DNA of 64,000 nt from Clostridium cellulovorans 743B (GCF_000145275.1 NC_014393.1:3968001-4032000); one strand, 5' to 3'. Shown: positions 53,593 to 62,894, counted from the first letter of the stretch. Notes: generated from the letters alone by a model not told the origin. Made by a program: numbers and translations.

Positions 53593-53741
53593 TTCAGGTA
53601 TAGTATGTTTTAAGTCATCCTAATGGTTTACTTCATTAGTCTTTGCGAGATTATATATTATTTTGCTCCCCATATTGCATACCCTTTCTTATACTGTTTA
53701 ATATATCTCATAGTATAATTCTAGCTATGCTGATTTATTCA

Positions 53742-54341
53742 TCATAACAGCTCATTGATATTACTATTAGGATTTCTATATGACTTTCTTTTTGAAGTTT
53801 TCTTCCCCCATTGAATGGCTTGTCTAGGACAATATTGAATACAGGCTGTACATTGCTCACAATTATGCTTCCATACTGGTTTGTCAGTATTAGATCGTAT
53901 GTTTTTTACAGGACAAATCTTTTCACATAACTTACAACCATTGCAATTATCATTAATCCAAAAATCTTTATCGCTTAAATGAAGATTTTTCACTATCTTG
54001 TCTGTTGCCTTAATAAAAACTCTATCAATTAATATATCAATTACTAGTTTACTGAATTCGCATTTGTAATTTTTTCTTTCTCTAATTATTGCAGCTATCT
54101 TACCTACTTTGTTCTTTTCTCTCTCAAAAATCTTGTTTTGTTTTTCAATAGAACTTGCCCCATATGCAAAAATATTGTTTCCTGGCATGTTAATTAAAAA
54201 ACCAGAATTTAATACTCTATCTTTGCTCTGTAATATTTTTCTCAATTTAATTAATACTTCAGCAGAAGCTCCTCCATGAGTTGCTATTGCAAAAACATAA
54301 GTATCTTCATTTTCCTGAAAAATATAATATTGTATCCTTAT
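53742..54341 (-). pseudogene. 5'-truncated EFR1-type flavodoxin-ferredoxin gene
   Basis: The C-terminal half has two [4Fe-4S] motifs, CNGCKLCEKICP and CEQCTACIQYCP, after a helical region, as in EFR1-family proteins that fuse a flavodoxin to a ferredoxin. Upstream, the same frame remains open back to 54341 and reads TYVFAIATHGGASAEVLIKL, the flavodoxin's FMN loop. It then runs into a stop without a start codon or SD. The first 40-50 residues of the flavodoxin are gone. The TTG at 54245 could allow a 167-residue ferredoxin-like product, but there is no SD for it. Confidence 0.7.
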
Positions 54342-54482
54342 CTATGACCATAAAACTTCTCCTTTTATCAATATCTCCAAGTAATTTTTACTTTGTTTCA
54401 TTTTCAAAATTGCTTTTTCTAAAATTGATATTTTGATTTCTAATGGTATTATAGGCTAAGTACTATAGTACACAGTCAAGTT

Positions 54483-54881
54483 CTATTTTTTCAAATAAAT
54501 TTCTATATCCTCGCACCCTTCTATATTCTTTGATAATATAGTTCCTTTGACTTTTTCAAGTAACTTTTTAGTTTCCTCTAGATTATTTATCTTCTCATTT
54601 ACTTCATTTATTTTACTTTCAACAATTTTTTTAATATCTTCAATATTTCCACATAATATCTCGTCATGCATCAATATGCTTATTTCCCTTAATGAGAAAC
54701 CAAGATTCTTAACTATAAGAATAAACCTAATTATTTCTATATCTTTTTTTGAATAAATTCTATATCCATTCTCATCTTTTTTAGGTTCAGAAAGCAACCC
54801 AATTTTTTCATAATACCTTATAGTCTCTTTATTTATATTTAATTCCTTAACCAATTCTCCAATATTATAAATATCTTTCAT
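54483..54881 (-). CDS. MerR-family transcriptional regulator
   Basis: A 132-residue regulator. The N-terminal MerR helix-turn-helix is complete: YNIGELVKELNINKETIRYYEKIGLL (4-29) with the RYYEKIGL signature, then YRIYSKKDIEIIRFI. A coiled-coil dimerisation helix follows (about 80-115). The C-terminus has one cysteine in IEGCEDIEIY plus DEILCGN earlier. Two cysteines could bind metal, but the spacing is not that of a known metal subclass. ATG 54881 follows AGGAAG; the ATG at 54887 is within 2 bases of the SD. The flanking VOC and EFR1 genes are possible past targets. Confidence 0.9.
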   Translation of the reverse strand: MKDIYNIGELVKELNINKETIRYYEKIGLLSEPKKDENGYRIYSKKDIEIIRFILIVKNLGFSLREISILMHDEILCGNIEDIKKIVESKINEVNEKINNLEETKKLLEKVKGTILSKNIEGCEDIEIYLKK

Positions 54882-54995
54882 ATACATCTTCCTATCAGCA
54901 ATTTAACATCATTATCTTCTTATCTTAAGTGAATAAAAATGTTCTTTTAATTTTTCCTTTTTTGCTCCTCCAATAATCCGAATTATATTTACCCT

Positions 54996-55418
54996 TTATT
55001 TAACTCTTTTAAACATCGGATGTTCTTTGTTGAATTCAACTAAGTCCCACAAGTTCCCGTATAAATCTTTAAACACTGCAACAGTTCCATAGTCCTGACT
55101 TTTAGGTTCCCTAACAAACTCTATTCCTATTTTTTTCATTTCATTATAATCACGCCAAAAATCATCAGTTCCTAGAAAAAGAAAAACTCTTCCTCCCGCT
55201 TGATTTCCTATGAAATCCTCTTGCTTTACATTAGAAGACTTTGCAAGTAATATTGTTGTCCCATTTGAACTTGGTGGAGACACTACTACCCATCTCTTTT
55301 CTTGCTCCGGCTGATATGTATCTTCTATTAATTCAAAATGAAGTTTTTTTGTATAAAATTCGATTGCTTCATCATAGTCTTTTACTACTAAAGCAATATG
55401 CACCAATGATTGAATCAT
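54996..55418 (-). CDS. VOC-family (glyoxalase/bleomycin-resistance fold) protein
   Basis: A 140-residue protein with paired beta-alpha-beta-beta-beta modules. SLVHIALVVKDYDEAIEFYT opens the first (metal ligand His8), and GTVAVFKDLYGNLWDLVEF ends the second with Glu129 in ligand position. RWVVVSPPSSNGTTILLA and GGRVFLFLGTDDFWRDY are typical. Relatives include glyoxalase I, extradiol dioxygenases and drug-binding proteins; nothing chooses among them here. SD GAGGAGGAT before ATG 55418 is strong. Adjacent to a MerR gene on the same strand. Confidence 0.88.
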   Translation of the reverse strand: MIQSLVHIALVVKDYDEAIEFYTKKLHFELIEDTYQPEQEKRWVVVSPPSSNGTTILLAKSSNVKQEDFIGNQAGGRVFLFLGTDDFWRDYNEMKKIGIEFVREPKSQDYGTVAVFKDLYGNLWDLVEFNKEHPMFKRVK

Positions 55419-55807
55419 TAATTATCCTCCTCATTCTGTTACAATTAAGTAACAAACAAATTGATATTTACCTTGTACTTAAAAATTCTACGCCCGCCGA
55501 TTCCTGTTCCTTTAATTGTAACATATTCTGTAAAATTCTATTATTAACTTTATTCTCTTACCTATAATGCGATGTTTTTACATATAAAATAACCCTAATC
55601 AAACCATCCTTATACTCTCGATCCTCTAACTAATAATAAATATACGTCCATTTCTAGATACACCTTCAGTTGCATATATTTACATTATATCTTTTAAGAT
55701 GTATAATTATAAAATAGTTTACATTTTTCTAAATTTAACTTATTTCTAAATTAATTTACATATTTGTAAACTTAAATCATTCTATATTAGGGGGTGAATA
55801 TAGACGC
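55419..55807. other. spacer upstream of the arabinanase gene
   Basis: No gene seen. Promoters for the VOC gene (minus) and the arabinanase (plus) must lie here and in the adjoining 55808-55836. Confidence 0.4.
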
Positions 55808-55836
55808 TTGACACTTTAGGAAAACGTTTTATGGAG
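55808..55836 (+). promoter_or_regulatory. candidate arabinanase promoter with cre-like operator
   Basis: A perfect -35 TTGACA (55808-55813) is followed 16 bases later by a weak -10-like TATGGA. Between them lies GGAAAACGTTTTAT (55819-55832). It matches the cre core AAANCGTTTT but misses three outer consensus bases. CcpA binding there would repress the gene in the presence of preferred sugars, which is usual for pectin/arabinan enzymes. Confidence 0.45.
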
Positions 55837-55872
55837 ATTTATTACTAAAATGTACGTTAAAAATTTAAAAAA

Positions 55873-55899
55873 GGGGGGAAAGATATAATTTTTTATATC
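55873..55899 (+). promoter_or_regulatory. distant SD bridged by a hairpin, arabinanase leader
   Basis: The only SD-like run (GGGGGGAAA, 55873-55881) is 29 bases from the ATG at 55908, far beyond the normal 5-10. Between them GATATAA (55882-55888) pairs with TTATATC (55893-55899) around four T's. Folding removes 18 bases and brings the SD within about 11 bases of the start. This suggests structure-assisted, possibly temperature- or factor-sensitive initiation. Confidence 0.45.
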
Positions 55900-55907
55900 G
55901 AATAATA

Positions 55908-57938
55908 ATGAGTAATAAAGTAAAAAAACTCACGTCTTTTATCTTAACACTATGCTTACTGCTGACGCTTCAATTTGTTCAACTTCCAATTCATATGTTT
56001 AATAATACAATCACTGCTTCAGCTGCTGCCCTAACAACTTCAAGAATATCTGTTCATGATCCATCAATTGTCAAAGCAAATGGCAAGTATTATCTCTTTG
56101 GAACACATAGAACAAATGCTGTTTCATCAAACCTAACATCTTGGAGTTACTTTCAAACAAATACGGACTATGCAAAAGTATTTTCTATTGGAGGCAAATG
56201 GGCTTCACACGGAAGCAGTACTTATGATATCAATGGAAACCTTTGGGCTCCTGATGTTATCTACAATCCAACTATGAAAAAATGGTGTATGTACATGAGC
56301 GTTAACGGGGACAAGTTCTACTCTTCTATTGCTCTTGCAACAGCTAGCAATATAGAAGGTCCATATACCTATGCAGGAACAATAGTGTATTCAGGTTTTG
56401 TTAATTCTTCACAGGCTAGTGAGACAGACTACAAGACTGTTACAGGGAAAACAACTGTAGATAGCAAATACCTATCTAATGGAGCTTGGAATTCATCATA
56501 TGGTCCTAACGCCATTGACCCTTGCTTGTTGTATGATAAGAACGGAGATCTATGGATGTCCTATGGTTCATGGTTTGGCGGAATCTTTATGCTAAAATTG
56601 AACAAGTCTACAGGCTTAAGAGATTATTCTTACACTTATCAAACCACTACAAATGTGTCAGATAAATACTTTGGTACAAAGATTTCTGGAGGCTACGGAA
56701 CTACTGGAGAAGGTTCCTATATTGTATATGACAAAGCTTCAGGTTATTACTACTTATACGAATCTTATTGTGGCCTTGATGCTACTGATAATTTCAGTGG
56801 GTACCACATTCGTCTATTTAGATCAAAAAATATAACTGGTCCTTATGTAGATGCAAGAGGAAATTCTGCTATTTGTAAAAGTGCCAATGATGATAAGTCT
56901 ACTAAAGGTATAAAACTCTTTGGTAACTACTCCTTTTCTTCCTTAAGCTCTGTGGCAAGCTCTGAACTTAGTTCAAAGGGCTATATGTCTGGTGGACATA
57001 ACTCTGCTTTCATTGATGATTCTGGTCAAAGATATTTAGTTTACCATACAAGATTTAACAATGGTACTGAAGGTCATCAAGTTAGGGTTCATCAACAATT
57101 CCTAAATGAAGACGGCTGGCCAGTAACAGCAGTATATGAATATTTAGGTAGTACTATATCATCATCAGGTTATTCAAGCAGTGATATTGTTGGTACCTAT
57201 GAATTCGTAAATCATGGTTTAAATGCAACTACTGCCTACACTGGTATGCTAAAGACCTCTAAAGTTTCCTTAAATTCTGATGGAACCATAACTGGCGACT
57301 ATTCTGGAACTTGGAAAGAAACTTCTGGTTCATATTTCTGTACTATGGTAATAGGCAATGTTACTTACAAAGGAGTATTCTTCAAACAATACAATGAATC
57401 CTCAGCTCACAATAACACTATGACTTTCTCTTTGATAGGGTCAAATAATGAATCTATCTGGGGCTCGAAAGTTTCTAATTCTACCATAAGTGCACCTAAA
57501 CTAGATGGTACCTATTACATCAAAAACTCTTTAAGCGGATTGTACTTAGATATTACCCAGGGTTCTTCTGCTGATGGTACCAATCTTCAACAATGGGGAC
57601 TTGGAAAATACGATTCACAAAAATTTAAGCTAGTGTCTGACAGTGATGGCTATTACTCTATATTGACTGGTGCTTCTAATTATAAAAGTTGTCTTGATGT
57701 AACAAATGGTGCTGCTACTGATGGAGCAAATATCGCTCAATGGACCTATTGGGGTGGCGATATGCAAAAATTTAAAATTGTAAAGGTTTCTGATAATAAA
57801 TACGCATTTTTAACCAAATGCTCAAATTTTAATTCTTGTATGGACCTTTACAATATGAGTAAAGATTCTGGGGCAAATATTTGTCAGTGGACTTACTGGG
57901 GCGGCGATGGCCAGCTTTGGGAACTAGTATCTCCTTAA
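55908..57938 (+). CDS. secreted arabinanase (GH43) with C-terminal CBM13 lectin domain
   Basis: A 676-residue secreted enzyme that probably cleaves alpha-1,5-arabinan. Residues 1-40 are a signal peptide (ending ASA-A). The GH43 five-bladed propeller has catalytic acids in VHDPS (Asp51), NAIDPCL (Asp204, pKa modulator) and TTGEGSY (Glu268, acid). A second beta domain (about 425-525) resembles that of Bacillus subtilis Abn2-type arabinanases. Residues about 535-676 are a ricin-type beta-trefoil (CBM13) with three QxW-like repeats (NLQQWGL, NIAQWTYW, NICQWTYW). There is no dockerin. The SD is distant and hairpin-bridged. It is transcribed alone, and cre-like control is plausible. Confidence 0.93.
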   Translation: MSNKVKKLTSFILTLCLLLTLQFVQLPIHMFNNTITASAAALTTSRISVHDPSIVKANGKYYLFGTHRTNAVSSNLTSWSYFQTNTDYAKVFSIGGKWASHGSSTYDINGNLWAPDVIYNPTMKKWCMYMSVNGDKFYSSIALATASNIEGPYTYAGTIVYSGFVNSSQASETDYKTVTGKTTVDSKYLSNGAWNSSYGPNAIDPCLLYDKNGDLWMSYGSWFGGIFMLKLNKSTGLRDYSYTYQTTTNVSDKYFGTKISGGYGTTGEGSYIVYDKASGYYYLYESYCGLDATDNFSGYHIRLFRSKNITGPYVDARGNSAICKSANDDKSTKGIKLFGNYSFSSLSSVASSELSSKGYMSGGHNSAFIDDSGQRYLVYHTRFNNGTEGHQVRVHQQFLNEDGWPVTAVYEYLGSTISSSGYSSSDIVGTYEFVNHGLNATTAYTGMLKTSKVSLNSDGTITGDYSGTWKETSGSYFCTMVIGNVTYKGVFFKQYNESSAHNNTMTFSLIGSNNESIWGSKVSNSTISAPKLDGTYYIKNSLSGLYLDITQGSSADGTNLQQWGLGKYDSQKFKLVSDSDGYYSILTGASNYKSCLDVTNGAATDGANIAQWTYWGGDMQKFKIVKVSDNKYAFLTKCSNFNSCMDLYNMSKDSGANICQWTYWGGDGQLWELVSP

Positions 57939-57958
57939 GATTTATCCACAATGAAAAA

Positions 57959-57997
57959 ACAAACCTCCTCAAGACAATACTTCTTGCGGAGGTTTGT
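57959..57997 (-). terminator. Rho-independent terminator of the CD3324-type gene
   Basis: A 15-pair stem with one mismatch (ACAAACCTCC-CAAG/CTTG-GGAGGTTTGT) is followed by six T's on the minus strand. It also lies 20 bases after the arabinanase stop, though without a plus-strand T run. Confidence 0.85.
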
Positions 57998-58068
57998 GCG
58001 TTATTGATTGCCTATGAAACTCAAAAGATTATATCTTATTAAGTTACAGTAATATTTTTGCATTTGCC

Positions 58069-58329
58069 TTATTTCCGATATATAATCTTTCTAATAGTTT
58101 CTATAGATAAATTAAAAATACCTGCCAATTCTTCCATAGAGGCACCAGCTTCATGCTTTTCACATATTTTCTGGTTTCGTTCCTCATAATACCTTCGTGC
58201 ACCAGATCCTTCCCCCCATTTCTGTCTTTCAGTAACCAGAGGAATATAGATTGCTTCTCCTGATGCGTATTTCTGAATTTCGCGAAGCAATTTATCTGGC
58301 AAAATTTCTGAAGCATTTCTATATTTCAT
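58069..58329 (-). CDS. CD3324-family small HTH protein
   Basis: An 86-residue protein of a clostridial family I recall from the C. difficile CD3324 type. Features are NASEILPDKLLREIQKYASGE, then IYIPLV, GEGSGARRYYEERNQKICEKHE, and a C-terminal helix-turn-helix (SMEELAGIFNLSIETIRKIIY). It is probably a DNA-binding regulator or accessory. ATG 58329 is preferred to the in-frame GTG at 58338, although neither has a strong SD. It follows the unknown gene at 58371 by 41 bases and is probably translated from the same mRNA. Confidence 0.7.
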   Translation of the reverse strand: MKYRNASEILPDKLLREIQKYASGEAIYIPLVTERQKWGEGSGARRYYEERNQKICEKHEAGASMEELAGIFNLSIETIRKIIYRK

Positions 58330-58370
58330 AACTACCACATTCCCAATTTTAAATTTTATTCTATATTCCT

Positions 58371-59414
58371 CTATCCTTGCTTTAATAAAAATTCTTCCAG
58401 ATTATCATACTTCCTTAGAACTACTCCACGTCTTTCTATCTCACTAAGGATATATTTCTCTATATCATCTGCACGTTTTTCAAAGGCAGAGAGATTATCA
58501 TCCTCATAAACACCAAGCAAATCCATCTTTTTTAATCCTGCCTCTTCAGTAAGAATATCAAACTCTACTTGTAAATAGCATCCCAAATGAAAACACTCCA
58601 TAAACTTATTGTTTTTGCAGGCATAAGCAATGCGTCTGAAAGTATATCTGGCTTCTTCATACCATCCTGCCAGCTCCTCATAATTATAATTTCCTGACTT
58701 TACTTCCGGAGTGAACTGCTCGAAAAACTCTCTTGTTTCTTGTATCAAACTATGAACCGCTTTGACTATAACCTCAGTGTCTTTAGCCCTAATAATTTCT
58801 TCATAGTCTTTCAGAAAGTCAGTAGGAATTTTCGAAAATGTCTTGAGCTGTTCCATTCTCTCTGAATATCCATAATCCCTCTTAATATAAGTTCCATTAA
58901 TAATTGCCAGTGCCTGGCTTAGATATTCAATAATTCCTCCCGCAGCCTTTCTCACATTGCCGAGAGACTTTTCAAAGAGCATAGTTTTATATATATCCAT
59001 TGCTGTATTAATTTTTTCCAATGACTTCATATATATATAATCTTTATTTTTCAGGTTATTAAACATAGTTTTTCTTAGCAATTCAAACCGCTCTCTATCA
59101 GCATCATTTCTGGCATACAGGATTTCACTGTCTGCTAAACAAAAGGCAATACCTTCATTTAAGGCTGCTAGCCCCTCTATCCTTGCCCAGGACATTGGAA
59201 ATAAATCATAGCCCATATCATCAATTATAAAAGTTCTTGCAAGAGAATATCCATGATCGCAAGCCGGTATAAAAAAGTCAAAAGCCATATCATCACCGTC
59301 TTCCGGTACCTTACCTATTCCTTTTCTTCCAAGTAGCAGACTAATCTCTCCCTTATATTCTGTTTCTATTTTATTTATAGCCCATACAATTAGATCTTTA
59401 TCTATTTTTTTCAT
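58371..59414 (-). CDS. uncharacterised protein, possible nucleotidyltransferase relative
   Basis: A 347-residue soluble protein I cannot assign. The start region contains ISLLLGRKGIGKVPEDGDDMAFDFFIP, where DDMAFDFF resembles the metal-binding acidic pair of degenerate nucleotidyltransferases. The later part is long amphipathic helices (LEKINTAMDIYKTMLFEKSLGNVRKAAGG). This would suit a nucleotidyltransferase domain followed by a helical substrate domain, but the match is weak. ATG 59414 lies 8 bases after AGGA; the GTG at 59429 is inside that element. It forms an operon with the CD3324-type gene. Confidence 0.5.
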   Translation of the reverse strand: MKKIDKDLIVWAINKIETEYKGEISLLLGRKGIGKVPEDGDDMAFDFFIPACDHGYSLARTFIIDDMGYDLFPMSWARIEGLAALNEGIAFCLADSEILYARNDADRERFELLRKTMFNNLKNKDYIYMKSLEKINTAMDIYKTMLFEKSLGNVRKAAGGIIEYLSQALAIINGTYIKRDYGYSERMEQLKTFSKIPTDFLKDYEEIIRAKDTEVIVKAVHSLIQETREFFEQFTPEVKSGNYNYEELAGWYEEARYTFRRIAYACKNNKFMECFHLGCYLQVEFDILTEEAGLKKMDLLGVYEDDNLSAFEKRADDIEKYILSEIERRGVVLRKYDNLEEFLLKQG

Positions 59415-59546
59415 ATATGATATCCTCACAAATTCTTATTTTTAGAATTAACAGCTGTTCTCTATACTTTGATTTTATAGAAAAACATGTAAGTCCACAA
59501 TGCCATCTATTTCTCTTAATTATTCTCTACCAAAGCGAATAAGCTT

Positions 59547-60497
59547 TTAGAATCTACTAATTTCATATTTATTTAAAATCATCAGAACATTATCCAAAAT
59601 TGACTTATATGCTTCAATACTTCCAAGCTTTGCCCAAAACCTCATTCCATCCAAGCTATGACAGAGAGCTGCACAAAGAAATCTTTGATTAAAATTGGAA
59701 GTATCCATATTATTCTCTTTATAAAAAGCCTGAAATTCATTTAAAAGATTATAATCTGGAAATTCCATAATTAATCTTGCCAGATCAAAGATGAAATCTA
59801 AATAGCTTACCCCTCCCCAATCAATTATTCCTACAAGTTTTAAATTATTAATAATAAGATTGTTATAATGAAAATCTGTATGTGTTAGATATCTTCGACC
59901 CTCACAATATGGTGCTAGCTCCATCATCTTTTTATATAAACCCTTAAATATATCATAATCTAAAAAGCTATTTTCAAAGAGGTCATACCATCCTTTCCAA
60001 AAGCCCTCCTGTTCTCTGCTGAAAAAGCTTTGTAAGAATCCCGTAAAAGTATCAAAAGTTCCATCTCTATTACTGTCCAACCATCCATAGCCTGTTGCCT
60101 CTGCTAAATCAATAGAATGAAGCTTAGTTAAGGCTTCCATAATACTTGGTAGTGTATTTTTTACTTCCTTTTCACTTAATGTATTAATCGCAACACCTTC
60201 AATCTTTTCTGAAATAGCATAGTAGTAATTATTAAAGGAACCATTATACAAAAGTTTTGCTAAAGGAAAATCTTCCCCCTTTAAAGCTTCTTGTAAATAT
60301 TTTTCAAATTTAAATTCTTTATCATCCTTTGAAAAGCGAATTACATAAGCTTTGCCCATATATTTTAAAAAATACACTTTTTTTATTTTCCCTGTAGGAG
60401 CTTCTTCTATTTGCTCAACAGGATATGGAAAAATCTTTTCTAACAGAATATTAATCTCATCAAGATCTATCTTTGGCTTTACTGTAGCATATGACAT
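59547..60497 (-). CDS. aminoglycoside phosphotransferase-family kinase
   Basis: A 316-residue APH-fold small-molecule kinase. The N-lobe lysine lies in KAYVIRFSKD (about 49-58). The catalytic loop is LTHTDFHYNNLII (204-216), with Asp208 and metal-binding Asn212/213. IDWGG (225-229) supplies the second metal-binding Asp. It resembles hygromycin/streptomycin-type or uncharacterised clostridial homologues. The acceptor (aminoglycoside, macrolide or a metabolite such as methylthioribose) cannot be told. The start follows AAAGGGGAG. Genes on both sides lie on the same strand but with gaps over 100 bases. Confidence 0.8.
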   Translation of the reverse strand: MSYATVKPKIDLDEINILLEKIFPYPVEQIEEAPTGKIKKVYFLKYMGKAYVIRFSKDDKEFKFEKYLQEALKGEDFPLAKLLYNGSFNNYYYAISEKIEGVAINTLSEKEVKNTLPSIMEALTKLHSIDLAEATGYGWLDSNRDGTFDTFTGFLQSFFSREQEGFWKGWYDLFENSFLDYDIFKGLYKKMMELAPYCEGRRYLTHTDFHYNNLIINNLKLVGIIDWGGVSYLDFIFDLARLIMEFPDYNLLNEFQAFYKENNMDTSNFNQRFLCAALCHSLDGMRFWAKLGSIEAYKSILDNVLMILNKYEISRF

Positions 60498-60596
60498 TCA
60501 AAAACTCCCCTTTTAATTTTTGTAAATATATATCATTTTATCTAAGCCCTAGATTAATTTATATACTAACTTTGATTATATTTATTTAATACATAA

Positions 60597-60634
60597 AAGC
60601 TGTCCGAAAAGACTTGATCTTTTCTAGACAGCTT
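60597..60634 (-). terminator. terminator of the GNAT gene
   Basis: A long hairpin (AAGCTGTC-GAAAAGA/TCTTTTC-GACAGCTT) begins 2 bases after the stop codon and ends in TTTATG on the minus strand. Confidence 0.8.
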
Positions 60635-60635
60635 A

Positions 60636-61121
60636 CTATAAAAAATATACGTAATCTATATATTCACGAACAAAATCTTCAATATTTTGATTCTTTCTTT
60701 TTTGATGTATGGTAAACCCAACACTCTCATACATTCGTTGAGCAGAGATTAAGTCATCATTGGTGGTTACAATAATTTTTCTTACATCATTTTGTATGAT
60801 TCTATTGACTGCTTCTTGAAGCTGTATTTTGCCATAACCATTGCCTTTGTATTTTGGAACAATGCAGTTATGGCCAATTTCCGCATACTCAGGCATATTT
60901 CTCGGATCCCATACAACAAATCCGATGGCTTCATCGTTCAGCGTTGTGATGAACCCACATTTATCTGCAATTTGTAAATTGTCAAAGAAAAAGTTATCAC
61001 AATCTTGCCAATTAGAATACCAGCTTTGTTCATATCTACAATCAAAGGAATACGCATCTTTCAATAATTGAAAGAGTATTCCTCGATTAAAGTCGCTGAC
61101 TTTTTTAAACTCAATACTCAT
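60636..61121 (-). CDS. GNAT acetyltransferase
   Basis: A 161-residue single-domain GNAT. Core motifs are AIGFVVWDPRNMPEYAEIGHNCIVP (about 65-89), YKGNGYGKIQLQEAVNRII (about 91-109, the acetyl-CoA loop GNGYGK), and ISAQRMYESVGFTIHQKR (about 125-142). Substrate unknown. The ATG 61121 has a weak SD (GGGGATTAG). The terminator directly after the stop implies a short, self-contained transcript. Confidence 0.87.
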   Translation of the reverse strand: MSIEFKKVSDFNRGILFQLLKDAYSFDCRYEQSWYSNWQDCDNFFFDNLQIADKCGFITTLNDEAIGFVVWDPRNMPEYAEIGHNCIVPKYKGNGYGKIQLQEAVNRIIQNDVRKIIVTTNDDLISAQRMYESVGFTIHQKRKNQNIEDFVREYIDYVYFL

Positions 61122-61207
61122 GTACTAATCCCCAATTTCTTTATTTAATAAATTTACCTAGATCTTTCTTTTAAAATTATTTTTCATTTAAACTAACATC
61201 CTAAGCC

Positions 61208-61471
61208 TCACCAATTATTACTTCTAATTCTTGTATCCATCAATATAGCATACAAATATGATGGAGCTTGTAACCTTTGTAAAGGAACTGTGTTCACTAA
61301 TGGCACGTGTTTTAACGCTTCCTCAAATGTAGATTTGCATACAACTCTATTTGTTCTATTTAACTCTATAACATTCCCTTTTACTTTATAAGTAAATTCA
61401 CCACCTCTAATTTGTCGGAAAACTTGACCTTCACACTCTTCTATTCTTTTCCACAATTCTTCAATAGTCAT
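61208..61471 (-). CDS. small conserved-looking protein of unknown function
   Basis: An 87-residue protein with IRGGEFTYKVKGNVIELNRTNRVV (about 20-43), then FEEALKHVPL and APSYLYAILMDTRI. I have the impression of similar small proteins in Bacilli and Clostridia, but I cannot name a family. It has a mixed beta-alpha layout, with no signal peptide. ATG 61471 follows AAGGGATGATATT, a usable SD. It lies between GNAT and murD on the same strand. Confidence 0.6.
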   Translation of the reverse strand: MTIEELWKRIEECEGQVFRQIRGGEFTYKVKGNVIELNRTNRVVCKSTFEEALKHVPLVNTVPLQRLQAPSYLYAILMDTRIRSNNW

Positions 61472-61547
61472 AATATCATCCCTTAAACAAAATTCTTACT
61501 TCCATTAACCTTATGTTAATCTCTTATTTGCTATAAAACAAATTCAA

Positions 61548-62894
61548 TCATTTAGCCTCTAGATTGTTTATATACTCCTTAAACAAATTTCCACGGACCT
61601 CAAAGTCCTTAAATTGGTCCCATGCAGCACATGCAGGGCTTAAAAGAACAACATCCCCTTCGCTAGCTGAATTGTATGCTATTTCAGTAGCTTCACCTAA
61701 ACTATTAACCAAATTACAAGGAATGCCGCATTTCTTAGCAAAGTCCTCTATCCTTATTTTTGCCTCACCAAATGCCACAATTAGTTTTACATTTGATAAA
61801 TACTCCTTTAGACTATCAAAACTATGACCTCTATCTAAGCCACCTAACAATAATATTGTTGGTTTTGTAAATGAAGATAGTGCAGTTTGAGTTGATTTTA
61901 TGTTAGTAGCTTTAGAATCATTATAAAAATCTATATTGTTTATAGTTTTAACGTATTCTATTCGGTGCTCTACTCCACCAAAAGTTTTTAATAAATCAGT
62001 GATAACCTGATTTTCTATACCTAACTCTTTGACAACTGCAATAGCTGCCATAACATTTTCATAATTATGCTTTCCTTTAATTTTCACTTCATCTAAAGAT
62101 ATTATTTTATCGTTATTATAATAGATATATCCATCAGTTATTGTACAACCTAATTTATTTGAAGAACTAAATGAAAAATACTTTTTAGTAGATTTAATAT
62201 CCTTTGTTAAGTCAAGTACTTCTTTATCATCCAAATTAAGAATTGCCATATCACTCTTGGTATGATGATTAAAAATTCTTTTTTTCATGCTTTTATAAAT
62301 ATCGTATGATCCATGGAAGTCAAGATGAGCTTCAGATATATTAGTTAATACCGATATATTGGTTTTAAACTCTATTACATTACACAACTGATGGTCTGAT
62401 ACTTCCATAAGCGCAATATCATTATCTTTTAATTGAGATACAAAAGAACAGACTGGATATCCAATATTGCCCATCAAAAATGCATCTACTGCAGCCTTTT
62501 TTAAAATTTCATAAATTATCGTTGTTGTAGTTGTTTTACCATTAGTCCCTGTAATCCCAATAATTTTTACCCCTTGTGGAAAATAGCGAAAAGCTAATTC
62601 CAATTCATTTATGACAGGGATATTAAGTTTGCAAGCTTTCTCTATATACTTATGATTATTTGAAATACCTGGATTTTTGACTATCATTTCAAAAGTGTTA
62701 TCAATCAAATCATCAGGATGACTTCCTAAAACAATACTGACACCCAAGGATTGCAATTCTTTCATCTGCTCTAAGTTTTGTTCAGTATTAGCATCATTAA
62801 CAATAACTTCATAGCCTTTGCTTACTAGCAACTTTGCAGCTTCATAACCACTTCTAGCCATCCCTAGTACAAAAACCTTTTTGTTCGCACTCAT
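61548..62894 (-). CDS. murD: UDP-N-acetylmuramoylalanine-D-glutamate ligase
   Basis: A 448-residue Mur ligase that adds D-glutamate to UDP-MurNAc-L-Ala in cytoplasmic peptidoglycan synthesis. It has a Rossmann-like N-domain (VFVLGMARSGYEAA, 7-20), ATP loop GITGTNGKTTTTT (113-125), NISEAHLDFHGS with substrate residues, and the C-terminal NDSKATNIKSTQ and LLSPACAAWDQF. The length is normal. One oddity is EVSDHQL (164-170), where most MurD enzymes read EVSSFQL. The gene stands outside any mra cluster, next to GNAT genes, so it may be a divergent or second copy. SD GAGGAG lies before ATG 62894. Confidence 0.93.
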   Translation of the reverse strand: MSANKKVFVLGMARSGYEAAKLLVSKGYEVIVNDANTEQNLEQMKELQSLGVSIVLGSHPDDLIDNTFEMIVKNPGISNNHKYIEKACKLNIPVINELELAFRYFPQGVKIIGITGTNGKTTTTTIIYEILKKAAVDAFLMGNIGYPVCSFVSQLKDNDIALMEVSDHQLCNVIEFKTNISVLTNISEAHLDFHGSYDIYKSMKKRIFNHHTKSDMAILNLDDKEVLDLTKDIKSTKKYFSFSSSNKLGCTITDGYIYYNNDKIISLDEVKIKGKHNYENVMAAIAVVKELGIENQVITDLLKTFGGVEHRIEYVKTINNIDFYNDSKATNIKSTQTALSSFTKPTILLLGGLDRGHSFDSLKEYLSNVKLIVAFGEAKIRIEDFAKKCGIPCNLVNSLGEATEIAYNSASEGDVVLLSPACAAWDQFKDFEVRGNLFKEYINNLEAK

